64,000 bases of DNA. Source: an uncultured delta proteobacterium. Lineage in GTDB: Bacteria > Desulfobacterota > Syntrophia > Syntrophales > UBA8958. The translations under genes and the position numbers were made by a program. Positions 54,663-62,722 of this stretch are shown here, in pieces. The first letter of the stretch is position 1; each line of letters opens with the position of its first letter. The notes beneath the pieces are model-generated. The model was not told the origin of the DNA, ran no database searches, and worked only from the letters and a program-made list of their open reading frames with translations. The stretch spans positions 174,571-238,570 of the forward strand of contig CAISJV010000017.1 of NCBI GenBank assembly GCA_903885795.1, read 5' to 3'.

Positions 54663-55853
54663 ATGGCGTTAGATTTTACATTTACAGATGAGCAAAGGAT
54701 GCTCGAGGACTCAGTTTACAAATGGGCGACCAATTGGCTCGAACCCCAGATGGAACACATGTATGAGATCGACGAAATGCCCAAGGATCTGTTCAAGCAG
54801 ACGGGCGACCTCGGCATCAACGGTATCGTTTTTGACGAGAAATACGGCGGCGCCGGTCTGGGTTACATAGAAACCCTGCTGGCATACGAAACCATCGCCC
54901 GGGTCAGCAACGCCCTGTCGATGACCGTAGGCGCGAGCCAGACCCTCTGCTTCGACAATTTCCGCAGAAACGCAACGGAAGAGCAGAGAGCATACGTTCT
55001 TCCCAAGGCCGTTACGGGCGAGTGGATCGGTTGCCTCGGCATCACCGAACCCAACGCCGGTTCCGATGCCATGAGCATGGCAACGAAAGCGGAAAAGAAG
55101 GGTGACAAGTACATCATCAACGGCAGCAAGATTTTCATCACCAACGGTCCCGTAGCCCAGTTCATGGTATTCTACGCTAAGACTGATCCCGCAGCAGGTC
55201 CCAAGGGAATTTCCACTTTCTTCTTCGAAGTCGACAAGGTCAAAGGCGTAAAATTCGAGAAAATCAAGAAGTGGGGCATGAGAACCTCTCCTACGGCCCT
55301 CGTAACCTTTGAAGACATGGAAGTCCCCGCAGAGAACCTCATCGGCGGCCTGAACAAGGGCGTCGCCGTACTCACCAGCGGTCTGTGCACCGAGAGAATC
55401 ACCCTTTCCGGCTGTACCCTCGGCGGCCAGAGAAGCTGCCTGGAACTCTCCCTGAAGTATGCAAAGGAAAGAGTACAGTTCGGCAAACCCATCGCCTCCT
55501 TCCAGACCATCCAGGAGAAACTGGCGAATATGTACTGCGGTTACAAAGCAGGCAAGTTCCTCGCTTACAGTGCTGCCGCGTATTGCGACACCCTGACGAA
55601 CAAGTCCGGTGGCAAGGGAACCGACCTTGACCGTATGGCCGCCGCCGCCCTGCTGTTCAACGGCGAGATGGGCACCAAGATTGGTCTTGACGCCATTCAG
55701 ATCTTCGGCGGTTACGGGTATTGCACCGAATACGCGATCTCCCGTCACTTCTTGGATCAGAAGCTTTGGGAAATCGGCGCCGGAACCTCAGAAATCCGCC
55801 GCATGATCATCGCCCGCGAGCTGATGAGAGACGATTTCAAGAGCGGCTTATAA
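54663..55853 (+). CDS. Acyl-CoA dehydrogenase
   Basis: A 396-residue flavoprotein with CLGITEPNAGSDAMSMATKA, KIFITNG, GTSEIRRMIIARELM and an N-terminal helical domain. It dehydrogenates an acyl-CoA at C2-C3. The usual catalytic glutamate in the YEGT position is alanine (IGAGTSE); a glutamate in GLCTERITLSG aligns with the alternative helix-G base used by isovaleryl- and long-chain enzymes. GGGAGG before ATG 54663 fixes the start. It is followed by a terminator, so is monocistronic. Confidence 0.93.
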   Translation: MALDFTFTDEQRMLEDSVYKWATNWLEPQMEHMYEIDEMPKDLFKQTGDLGINGIVFDEKYGGAGLGYIETLLAYETIARVSNALSMTVGASQTLCFDNFRRNATEEQRAYVLPKAVTGEWIGCLGITEPNAGSDAMSMATKAEKKGDKYIINGSKIFITNGPVAQFMVFYAKTDPAAGPKGISTFFFEVDKVKGVKFEKIKKWGMRTSPTALVTFEDMEVPAENLIGGLNKGVAVLTSGLCTERITLSGCTLGGQRSCLELSLKYAKERVQFGKPIASFQTIQEKLANMYCGYKAGKFLAYSAAAYCDTLTNKSGGKGTDLDRMAAAALLFNGEMGTKIGLDAIQIFGGYGYCTEYAISRHFLDQKLWEIGAGTSEIRRMIIARELMRDDFKSGL

Positions 55854-55890
55854 AATTTAGCTGTCCATTTTCGATCATATTAAAGAAAAA

Positions 55891-55922
55891 GCCATGACTG
55901 ATCCCAGTCATGGCTTTTTTTT
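55891..55922 (+). terminator. Terminator after acyl-CoA dehydrogenase
   Basis: GCCATGACTG, four-base loop, CAGTCATGGC, then eight T. Confidence 0.92.
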
Positions 55923-55993
55923 GGTCATTTGACAATCTTACGAAAATCAGGTATCAAACCGGGCACGGGACAGGTAATATGAGGAGCATTTAT

Positions 55994-57439
55994 ATGTCTT
56001 ATCGCTTACTACTATTCATGATCTTCCTTGTTGGCGTCTTTCTTGCCGGCGAATCACCGTATGCTAAGGAAGATACGGCATATCTTACTTTCCAGAAATC
56101 CGCTCAATCCCGGCCGGGAGTCACTGTCCACACAGTCAAGAAGGGGGAGTGGCTTCTCGATATTGCACGGCGGGTGACGGGGGTGGAAACAGCTGATTGC
56201 TATACGATCATCCGTAGATATAATCCCAGCATAAAGAATCTGAACCGAATTTATCCAGGGCAAAAGATAATTTTGCCGGTCATGGAAAGGACTATCATTT
56301 CCTCAAAAGATATCTCTACCCTAAACGCGCCACCTCCTTCTCAACAGACGGGCATGCTGAAGGATGACATGGCATACCCATCTCAGGTCAAATGGACCCT
56401 GGTGAAAATTGTTCTTGGCAAAATTGGCGCCACAGTTACATCCCAAGGCAAGTATTACCTTCCCCTTCGCGACATGGGACAAATAACCATTGACTGCCGG
56501 AAAATCCCCATGATCGAATTTGCAGACAGGGGAATTGTTTTTGTCGATTTCCGCAATCAAATACCCGACAATCTCAGGCAACTCGTCCATCGAACCTGGA
56601 AGCACTACACAATCATCAAGGTGAATCCTGAATCAGATGCCCTCATACTCTTGGGACAGATCATTCAGTCTTCAAACACCCATGCCATGGTTCGACAGGA
56701 TCAACCCTTAAAAATTGGAACGCAACCAGTCCTGCGAATTCCTGCCTCCTGGCTAATAACTCGTAAATCATCCACAGCAGCCCCCCCCCCGCATGCTATA
56801 GCGCTTTTGACCAGATCGGAAGGGACGCATGGTCTTCCTGAACCCCTCAAAACCTATGCCGTGACTAAGGAATGGGAAATAATCGAAATAGTTCAGGAAA
56901 GAATCGTCACAACTCCTTCTGACGATCCGATTCCGGTCAGGCCGGTCTCAAAACTTACTTCATCATCATTGATTGATCTGGCCAATGATTGCTTCCAGAG
57001 GCTCGGACTCAAGACGCAGAGGAATGCTGAATTAAAGATCTTTGACTCTGCCCGCGACGGTTTTGATCTTAGAGTCGAGGCTGATCTGCTGGTCAGCAGA
57101 GGAGAACAAAGGCTTGTCTTCATCTCGAAAAAAATGCCCGACCAGTTCGTGAGCATGCTCAGAAGCAATGGTATGGAAGTTATCCTCACTATGGAAGGTG
57201 AAACAAAAAAATCTCTTCTGGAAAAGTCATTCAAGGCCATGAACATCCCCTGCGAGTTCAACACCTTTTCCTTCCCTGTTATAGAGAAAACTGATCAGTC
57301 CGGTATATCAATTTCTTTCCCGGCACTGAAAATTTCTGTGGACAGGAACAAAATAATGTATTTGGTCGATTTTGATATGGATGAACGGATGAATGGTTTT
57401 CTTGCCGAAAAAATGGGCCTGTTGGTTGTAAGATATTGA
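55994..57439 (+). CDS. LysM-domain secreted protein
   Basis: A 481-residue protein with a signal peptide (RLLLFMIFLVGVFLAGES) and one LysM module at about 45-95 (VHTVKKGEWLLDIARRV, YPGQKIILPV) for peptidoglycan binding. The rest is not recognised. ATG 55994 has AGGAG seven bases before it and is preferred to ATG 55979. Confidence 0.75.
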   Translation: MSYRLLLFMIFLVGVFLAGESPYAKEDTAYLTFQKSAQSRPGVTVHTVKKGEWLLDIARRVTGVETADCYTIIRRYNPSIKNLNRIYPGQKIILPVMERTIISSKDISTLNAPPPSQQTGMLKDDMAYPSQVKWTLVKIVLGKIGATVTSQGKYYLPLRDMGQITIDCRKIPMIEFADRGIVFVDFRNQIPDNLRQLVHRTWKHYTIIKVNPESDALILLGQIIQSSNTHAMVRQDQPLKIGTQPVLRIPASWLITRKSSTAAPPPHAIALLTRSEGTHGLPEPLKTYAVTKEWEIIEIVQERIVTTPSDDPIPVRPVSKLTSSSLIDLANDCFQRLGLKTQRNAELKIFDSARDGFDLRVEADLLVSRGEQRLVFISKKMPDQFVSMLRSNGMEVILTMEGETKKSLLEKSFKAMNIPCEFNTFSFPVIEKTDQSGISISFPALKISVDRNKIMYLVDFDMDERMNGFLAEKMGLLVVRY

Positions 57440-58413
57440 AAACAAAGGCTATAGCACTATTTTCCGGAGGCCTTGACAGCATTCTCGCAGTAAAAGTCAT
57501 TCAAGATCAAGACATCTCCGTGCAGGGGGTTACCTTCGAGACCCCCTTTTTCAATGCCCGCCGGGCAGGAGAAACAGCCAGGCAAATCCAGTTGTCCCTC
57601 ATAGTTGTCGACATTACGGACCGGCATCTTGCCATGCTCAAGGCGCCAAGGTATGGTTACGGTAAAAACATGAACCCATGTATCGATTGCCATACCCTCA
57701 TGCTTCGTGCGGCAGGAAAAATCATGGAGGAAACAGACGCTGATTTTTTGTTTACAGGGGAAGTTATGGGACAGCGGCCCATGTCCCAGACCAGACAATC
57801 CCTGCACATCGTGGCAAAAAATTCCGGGTACGCAGACTATATCATCAGGCCGCTGAGCGCCAGGCTTCTTGGCGAGACCATACCTGAGCAGGAGGGCAAG
57901 GTTAACCGGCGGCAACTATTGGCAATTCAGGGCCGGGGCAGAAAAGTGCAGATGGAGATGGCCAAATCATACGGAGTCCATTATTATCCTCCTCCGGCCG
58001 GCGGATGCCTCTTGACAGACCCCATGTTTTCCAAACGCCTGAAAGATCTGTTCTCTCATGATCCCGAACATACCCCGCGGGACATTGAACTGCTCAAGTA
58101 TGGGCGGCATTTCCGGAACGGCGAATCCGGGAAGATCATTGTGGGAAGAAATCAAAAGGATAATGAAGCCCTGCAGAAATTGATCAGGGGCGGCGATACG
58201 GTCATTTGTATGGACCAGTTACCCGGGCCGCTGGTCATGATACCTGGTGGCGGCAACGAGAAAGATGTCATAAATGCCGCCCAGCTTTGCGTTCTTTATA
58301 GTGACGCTCCGGAAAATGAAGAGGGTATACTCAACATTACCACCACCGATCAATCTCATCTTGCCTCATTTTTACCGGCTAGTCGAAACGATGCCGGGGA
58401 CTGGATAATTTAA
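57436..58413 (+). CDS. PP-loop ATPase, ThiI/MnmA-like, with a C-terminal DUF814-like region
   Basis: A 325-residue protein starting with the PP-loop IALFSGGLDSILAVKVI. CIDCHTLML supplies a CxxC, FLFTGEVMGQRPMSQTR follows and the C-terminal part (FRNGESGKIIVGRNQKDNEAL) is NFACT-R/DUF814-like. It probably adenylates and modifies a tRNA or transfers sulfur. It starts with TTG overlapping the LysM stop by four bases. Confidence 0.78.
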   Translation: MKTKAIALFSGGLDSILAVKVIQDQDISVQGVTFETPFFNARRAGETARQIQLSLIVVDITDRHLAMLKAPRYGYGKNMNPCIDCHTLMLRAAGKIMEETDADFLFTGEVMGQRPMSQTRQSLHIVAKNSGYADYIIRPLSARLLGETIPEQEGKVNRRQLLAIQGRGRKVQMEMAKSYGVHYYPPPAGGCLLTDPMFSKRLKDLFSHDPEHTPRDIELLKYGRHFRNGESGKIIVGRNQKDNEALQKLIRGGDTVICMDQLPGPLVMIPGGGNEKDVINAAQLCVLYSDAPENEEGILNITTTDQSHLASFLPASRNDAGDWII

Positions 58414-58424
58414 TAGGGGGGAAA

Positions 58425-59600
58425 ATGTTGCCACTTGAGGGGATGCAGGTACTCGACCTTTCCCAGATGTTGCCGGGGGGGCTCTGTTCTCAGATTTTAG
58501 CCGATTTGGGAGCGGATGTAATTAAGATCGAAAATCCCCGGGGGGGAGATGGATTTCGTAACGCCCCACCTTTGATTGGCGCCAATGGCAGCTTTTTCCA
58601 TATCCTCAACCGTAACAAAAAAAGTATGACCCTGAATATCAAGAGCGCCGAGGGAAAAGATATTTTCCTCAGCATGGCAGCCCACACCGACGTCATTGTG
58701 GAGAATGCCCGTCCAGGAACCATGGAACAAATGGGCTTGGCCTATGAAGACGTACAGAGTCTCAATCCCAAAGTGATCTATTGCTCATTAACCGGTTTCG
58801 GACAGACAGGACCATATCGCCAACGTCCTGCTCATGATATCAATATCCTTGCCATCTCGGGTATCCTGGACCTTTTAGGCGAAAAGGGAAGACCACCTAT
58901 TGTCCCCGCCATCATGATTTCAGGCGCCGGGGGAGGAGGAATCAATGCAGCCATGGGTATATTGGCGGCCCTCCTGCGCCGGGAAAGAACAGGTAGGGGG
59001 CAGTATCTCGATGTGTCCATCCTCGACGGTTTGAGTCCCTTCTTAGCCCTGATGATGTCAGAATATTTTGCCTGCAAAGAGGTCCCGGTACGGGGGGAGT
59101 CGCGGCTTGGCGGAGGGCATGCCTGCTACAACATCTACGAGACAGGAGACGGAAAATTCCTCGCCATCGGATGTTTGGAGACTAAATTCTGGAAGGAACT
59201 CTGCAGTTGTTTAAACAGGGAAGATCTCCGTGAAGACCTGATGGCCCCCCTGCCCCGACAGACGGAGATGATCAGTGAACTCAAGGTCATCTTTCTACAG
59301 AAAACCCGGGATGAATGGATGATGATCCTGGGTCAATACGACATCTGCTTCTCCCCGGTCAACTCCCTCCTCGAAGCATTGGAAGACCCGCAGATTAAAC
59401 ATCGGGGCCTGTGGTTTCAAGGCTCTCATAACGCCGACGGCGAAATTCCTCAACAGGCCTTCCCAGTTAAGTTCTCTCAAGATCAGCCGGAATTGCGAAT
59501 CCCACCGCCACTCCTTGGGGAACATACAAAGGAGATTCTGAAAACCCTGGGTTACGATGAATCTACCATCGAGATTTTGAGAGCCAACGGAGTTGTGTAA
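58425..59600 (+). CDS. CaiB/BaiF-family CoA-transferase or alpha-methylacyl-CoA racemase-like enzyme
   Basis: A 391-residue class III CoA-transferase-fold protein. It shows LEGMQVLDLSQMLPGG, LADLGADVIKIENPRGGD, the NRNKKSMTLNIKSAEG segment, LTGFGQTGPY and YLDVSILDG. Racemases and transferases share this fold; the N-terminal GGLCSQ motif favours the racemase side. It is close to acyl-CoA dehydrogenase genes but not operonic with them. Confidence 0.85.
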   Translation: MLPLEGMQVLDLSQMLPGGLCSQILADLGADVIKIENPRGGDGFRNAPPLIGANGSFFHILNRNKKSMTLNIKSAEGKDIFLSMAAHTDVIVENARPGTMEQMGLAYEDVQSLNPKVIYCSLTGFGQTGPYRQRPAHDINILAISGILDLLGEKGRPPIVPAIMISGAGGGGINAAMGILAALLRRERTGRGQYLDVSILDGLSPFLALMMSEYFACKEVPVRGESRLGGGHACYNIYETGDGKFLAIGCLETKFWKELCSCLNREDLREDLMAPLPRQTEMISELKVIFLQKTRDEWMMILGQYDICFSPVNSLLEALEDPQIKHRGLWFQGSHNADGEIPQQAFPVKFSQDQPELRIPPPLLGEHTKEILKTLGYDESTIEILRANGVV

Positions 59601-59610
59601 CTTTGATTCC

Positions 59611-61206
59611 TCAATCAGAGAAATCAGTTTTATCTATTTGCGAGGGATGCATCTCCCGGCGGGCATAGTCGAGATAAACCTTTTCATTCATGAATAACTT
59701 GAAAAGATCCGCATCAATGTGTTGCGCCTTAACCATGCCGCTGAGAATGGAAATAGCCTCTGAGATCGTATTGGCTCTCTTGTAAGGTCTGTCCTTTGCT
59801 GTCAAGGCTTCAAATATGTCGGCCAGTGCCAGGATTCTCGCTTGCAGAGAAATTTCATCTTCTTTCTTTCCCCACGGGTAACCGGTGCCATTGAGCTTCT
59901 CATGGTGACACGCTGCATAGTCGGGCACATTTTTCAGCTTTTTCGAAAATGGTAGTTGCGAGAGGAGTTTATGTGTAACCGCGGCGTGATTGTTGATGAT
60001 ATCCCTTTCCTTATCGGTCAGCGTCCCTCGATATATACTGAGGTTCTGAAGCTCATCTTCCGTAAGGAAGGACTCCGTCTTCCCATCGTGAACCGATTTC
60101 CTTGCTCCGATTTCCTGCAATCGCGCTACTTCTTCTCGTCCTAGGAGTATTGCCCCGGTGTTCACATCGGTAAGGAATTTCATATCCTCCCGAAATTTCT
60201 GGGCGTAATCTTCCTCGCTATCTGGCAGGGGATTGATTTCCCGATCGGCTTCTAAAGATTTTCTCAAGTGTGTAAGTTCATGATCTCTAATTATAATTTC
60301 TCCCCTGGCTCTTACCAGCTCCATACGATCGAAAATTGTCTCCAGCTTTGTGGCCTTGTCGACAATGTATTCGGGGGTTGTAATCTTTCCCAGATCATGA
60401 AGCCAGGCGGCAAAACGGAGTTCCTTCATCTGGTCCTCACTGAATTGCACCTGAGAATAGGGACCTTCCTCAGTCTTATTAATTTTATCCGCAATGGCCA
60501 TTGTAATATCGGCCACCCGTCGTATATGACCACCGGTATAAGGTGACTTCTCGTCGACAGCCAAGGCGATAGTCTTCACAAAAGCTTCCAAGAGGCTTTC
60601 CAGGTCTTGGATCAGCCGGTTTTGAGAAAGCGCCACCGCCGCCTGGGAGGCAAAAGATTCAGTAATCATCTGACTCTCCCGGGAAAAAGCTATTATCTCA
60701 TTCTGCCCTTCATCCTTGGCATTCAGGAGTTGCAAGACGCCAATAATTTCCTGCTCGTGATTTCTCATCGGGACAACCAGCATGGATTTGGAACGGTAAC
60801 CAGTTCGGGCATCGAATTCCCTGGTGCCTTCGAAATTGAATCCAGCCGCATTGTATACATCCGGGATACTGACGACCTCACCGGTTAGCGCGGCATATGC
60901 AGAGACATTGGCAAGATTCCGGTTATTTTGCGCATCTGTCAGCCTGACGGGTGGCCAGTTGATTTTCCCTCCCGTACCCCCCATCCGAACGTCAAGGGTT
61001 TTGTTTTGAACAATGGCAAAATCAAGAAACTGGCCGTCATCAGACAGGATATACAGGGTTCCCCCATCGGCAGCGGTGAGGTTGCGAGCTTCATCAATGA
61101 TGAGTTCAAGAAGTTTCGCTAAATCCCTTTCCGCAGACAGGGCAACGCCAATCTTAGTCAAACGCTCTATTAAATGGAGTGCGTATTGGGCTGATTCTCT
61201 CTTCAT
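59611..61206 (-). CDS. GAF-HD-GYP domain protein (probable c-di-GMP phosphodiesterase)
   Basis: A 531-residue protein. The GAF domain spans about 20-190. The HD-GYP domain shows HIRRVADITMAIA, AAWLHDLGKITTPEYIVDK, NNHAAVTHKLL and HHEKLNGTGYPWG with DIFEALTAKDRPYK. HD-GYP enzymes linearise cyclic di-GMP to GMP. The metal ligands appear intact. GAF suggests ligand control. Confidence 0.9.
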   Translation of the reverse strand: MKRESAQYALHLIERLTKIGVALSAERDLAKLLELIIDEARNLTAADGGTLYILSDDGQFLDFAIVQNKTLDVRMGGTGGKINWPPVRLTDAQNNRNLANVSAYAALTGEVVSIPDVYNAAGFNFEGTREFDARTGYRSKSMLVVPMRNHEQEIIGVLQLLNAKDEGQNEIIAFSRESQMITESFASQAAVALSQNRLIQDLESLLEAFVKTIALAVDEKSPYTGGHIRRVADITMAIADKINKTEEGPYSQVQFSEDQMKELRFAAWLHDLGKITTPEYIVDKATKLETIFDRMELVRARGEIIIRDHELTHLRKSLEADREINPLPDSEEDYAQKFREDMKFLTDVNTGAILLGREEVARLQEIGARKSVHDGKTESFLTEDELQNLSIYRGTLTDKERDIINNHAAVTHKLLSQLPFSKKLKNVPDYAACHHEKLNGTGYPWGKKEDEISLQARILALADIFEALTAKDRPYKRANTISEAISILSGMVKAQHIDADLFKLFMNEKVYLDYARREMHPSQIDKTDFSD

Positions 61207-61326
61207 AGGTGCGGTTTATATCATCTAATCATGGCGGAGGAAAGTCTTTTTTCTAGCTGGGACTTGATATCATTGACCTCATTGTCCCCCAAAAACATCT
61301 TTTTCCTAGAAATTGTGGGGACAAAT

Positions 61327-62532
61327 TCAGGCGCCGAATTTTTCCAGGCGCCTTGCATGGGCAAGGGCCTGGCCCATAAGGTACATCATCGGCATGCGCC
61401 CCAGACCGCCTCGGATACAGTCTCTTTCAGCGAAATATGTGACCATATCCGGCCGGCAAGCGGCTGCTGACAGGATGACCGGCACCGGATGCCAGGAATG
61501 GGACGCCAGGACCGCCGGTGTGGAATGATCTCCCGTTACGACCAGGACATCTGGTTTTAGATCCGTAATCTGCGGCAACAGTGTATCCATGTCTTCGATA
61601 ACCCTTACCTTGCCATCGAAATCGCCGTCCTCGCCCCGGGAATCAGTAGATTTGACGTGGACGAAGAAGAAATCATAATCATGGTAATGCTCCCGAAGCA
61701 CGGCAATCTCCTCCGCCACTGTTTCGGTCTGCCGGGCAATGTGCATACCCAAGAGACGTGCGATTCCGCGATACATGGGATAGCTTGCAATTGCAAGGGC
61801 GTTGAGACGATAGCGGTCATATAGGGAGGGATATTTACGGTATTTTGCATATCCTCGCAGGAGCATCATGTTGGCCTTTGGTTCTTCGGACAGAACTTCT
61901 ATGGCCCGATTAATAATGCCGGTTAGAATGGCCTCCGTATATTTTGCTTCCGGGACAAGGGCCAGTGGCGACAGGGGCGCCATCCCTGTATGCTGGGGAT
62001 CCGTTTCCCGGATTTCCTCGGCAAGACCCTCCCCCCGCAGCACCAGGACGGCCCGGTGTTCCTTCACTGACCGGAAAATAACCTCAACGTTACAATCCAA
62101 CGGGACGTTATTCTGGAGCTTTTGACATATACGGCGGTTCGTCTCGTTGTCAATGCGACCCGCCCTCCGATCGACAATAAGACCATCGGCGCCCATTGTC
62201 GCAAAGTTGATACGGATCAGCAGATCCTGCTCCGTCATGGGAAAATCGATTCCGGCGCCTTCCAGAATTCCCCGGCCGATATTGTTCTTTACCGGATCAT
62301 ATCCAAAAAGGGCAAAATGGGCAGGCCCGCTCCCAGGGGTAATCCCATAGCCGACGGGGTCCAGAAGTCCACAAACCCCTTTCTTGGCCAATGCATCCAG
62401 ATTAGGGGTCTGCGCCGTTTCTAACTCCGTCATTCCTTCCGGACCGGGAAGACCGCCGAGACCGTCCATGATGAGAAATACGATCTTGGTCATGTTGGGT
62501 ATCACCAGGGTGTCGATCAATTCCGGATGCAT
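61327..62532 (-). CDS. apgM: Cofactor-independent phosphoglycerate mutase (archaeal type, ApgM)
   Basis: A 401-residue alkaline-phosphatase-superfamily enzyme with IVFLIMDGLGGLP, ETAQTPNLDALAK, GSGPAHFALFGYDP and TGDHSTPAVLASHSWHPVPV. It interconverts 2- and 3-phosphoglycerate. This is the short archaeal form, also found in deltaproteobacteria. GGGAGAG lies before the ATG. Confidence 0.92.
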   Translation of the reverse strand: MHPELIDTLVIPNMTKIVFLIMDGLGGLPGPEGMTELETAQTPNLDALAKKGVCGLLDPVGYGITPGSGPAHFALFGYDPVKNNIGRGILEGAGIDFPMTEQDLLIRINFATMGADGLIVDRRAGRIDNETNRRICQKLQNNVPLDCNVEVIFRSVKEHRAVLVLRGEGLAEEIRETDPQHTGMAPLSPLALVPEAKYTEAILTGIINRAIEVLSEEPKANMMLLRGYAKYRKYPSLYDRYRLNALAIASYPMYRGIARLLGMHIARQTETVAEEIAVLREHYHDYDFFFVHVKSTDSRGEDGDFDGKVRVIEDMDTLLPQITDLKPDVLVVTGDHSTPAVLASHSWHPVPVILSAAACRPDMVTYFAERDCIRGGLGRMPMMYLMGQALAHARRLEKFGA

Positions 62533-62554
62533 AAGAACTCTCCCTTATTTAAAA

Positions 62555-62592
62555 TATTTAAAGGGGGCGGGTTGATAATAAACCCCGCCCCC
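62555..62592 (-). terminator. Terminator-like GC-rich hairpin downstream of acyl-CoA dehydrogenase
   Basis: Minus strand GGGGGCGGG, loop, CCCGCCCCC, then TTTAAATATTTT. It lies between the partial acyl-CoA dehydrogenase gene and apgM. Confidence 0.75.
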
Positions 62593-62646
62593 AAGTTAAT
62601 GTCAACCTTCGTCCCTGTTCAGCTGGACGCTTTCTTTAGCGTAATT

Positions 62647-62677
62647 AGCTAGAGCGGAATTTTATTCCGCTCTAGCT
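62647..62677. repeat. Perfect 14-bp inverted repeat
   Basis: AGCTAGAGCGGAAT and ATTCCGCTCTAGCT with a TTT loop, in the 190-bp gap downstream of the acyl-CoA dehydrogenase gene. It is either a second terminator stem or a 3' mRNA stabiliser. Confidence 0.7.
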
Positions 62678-62722
62678 GTTCACACTTATGGTCTTCCGAC
62701 CCTTAAGCAGGGTTCACTTGCA

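Noticed and set aside
54711..55748. 345-codon minus-strand ORF
   Set aside because: It lies fully antisense to an intact acyl-CoA dehydrogenase, has no family motif and reflects the codon bias of the true gene.
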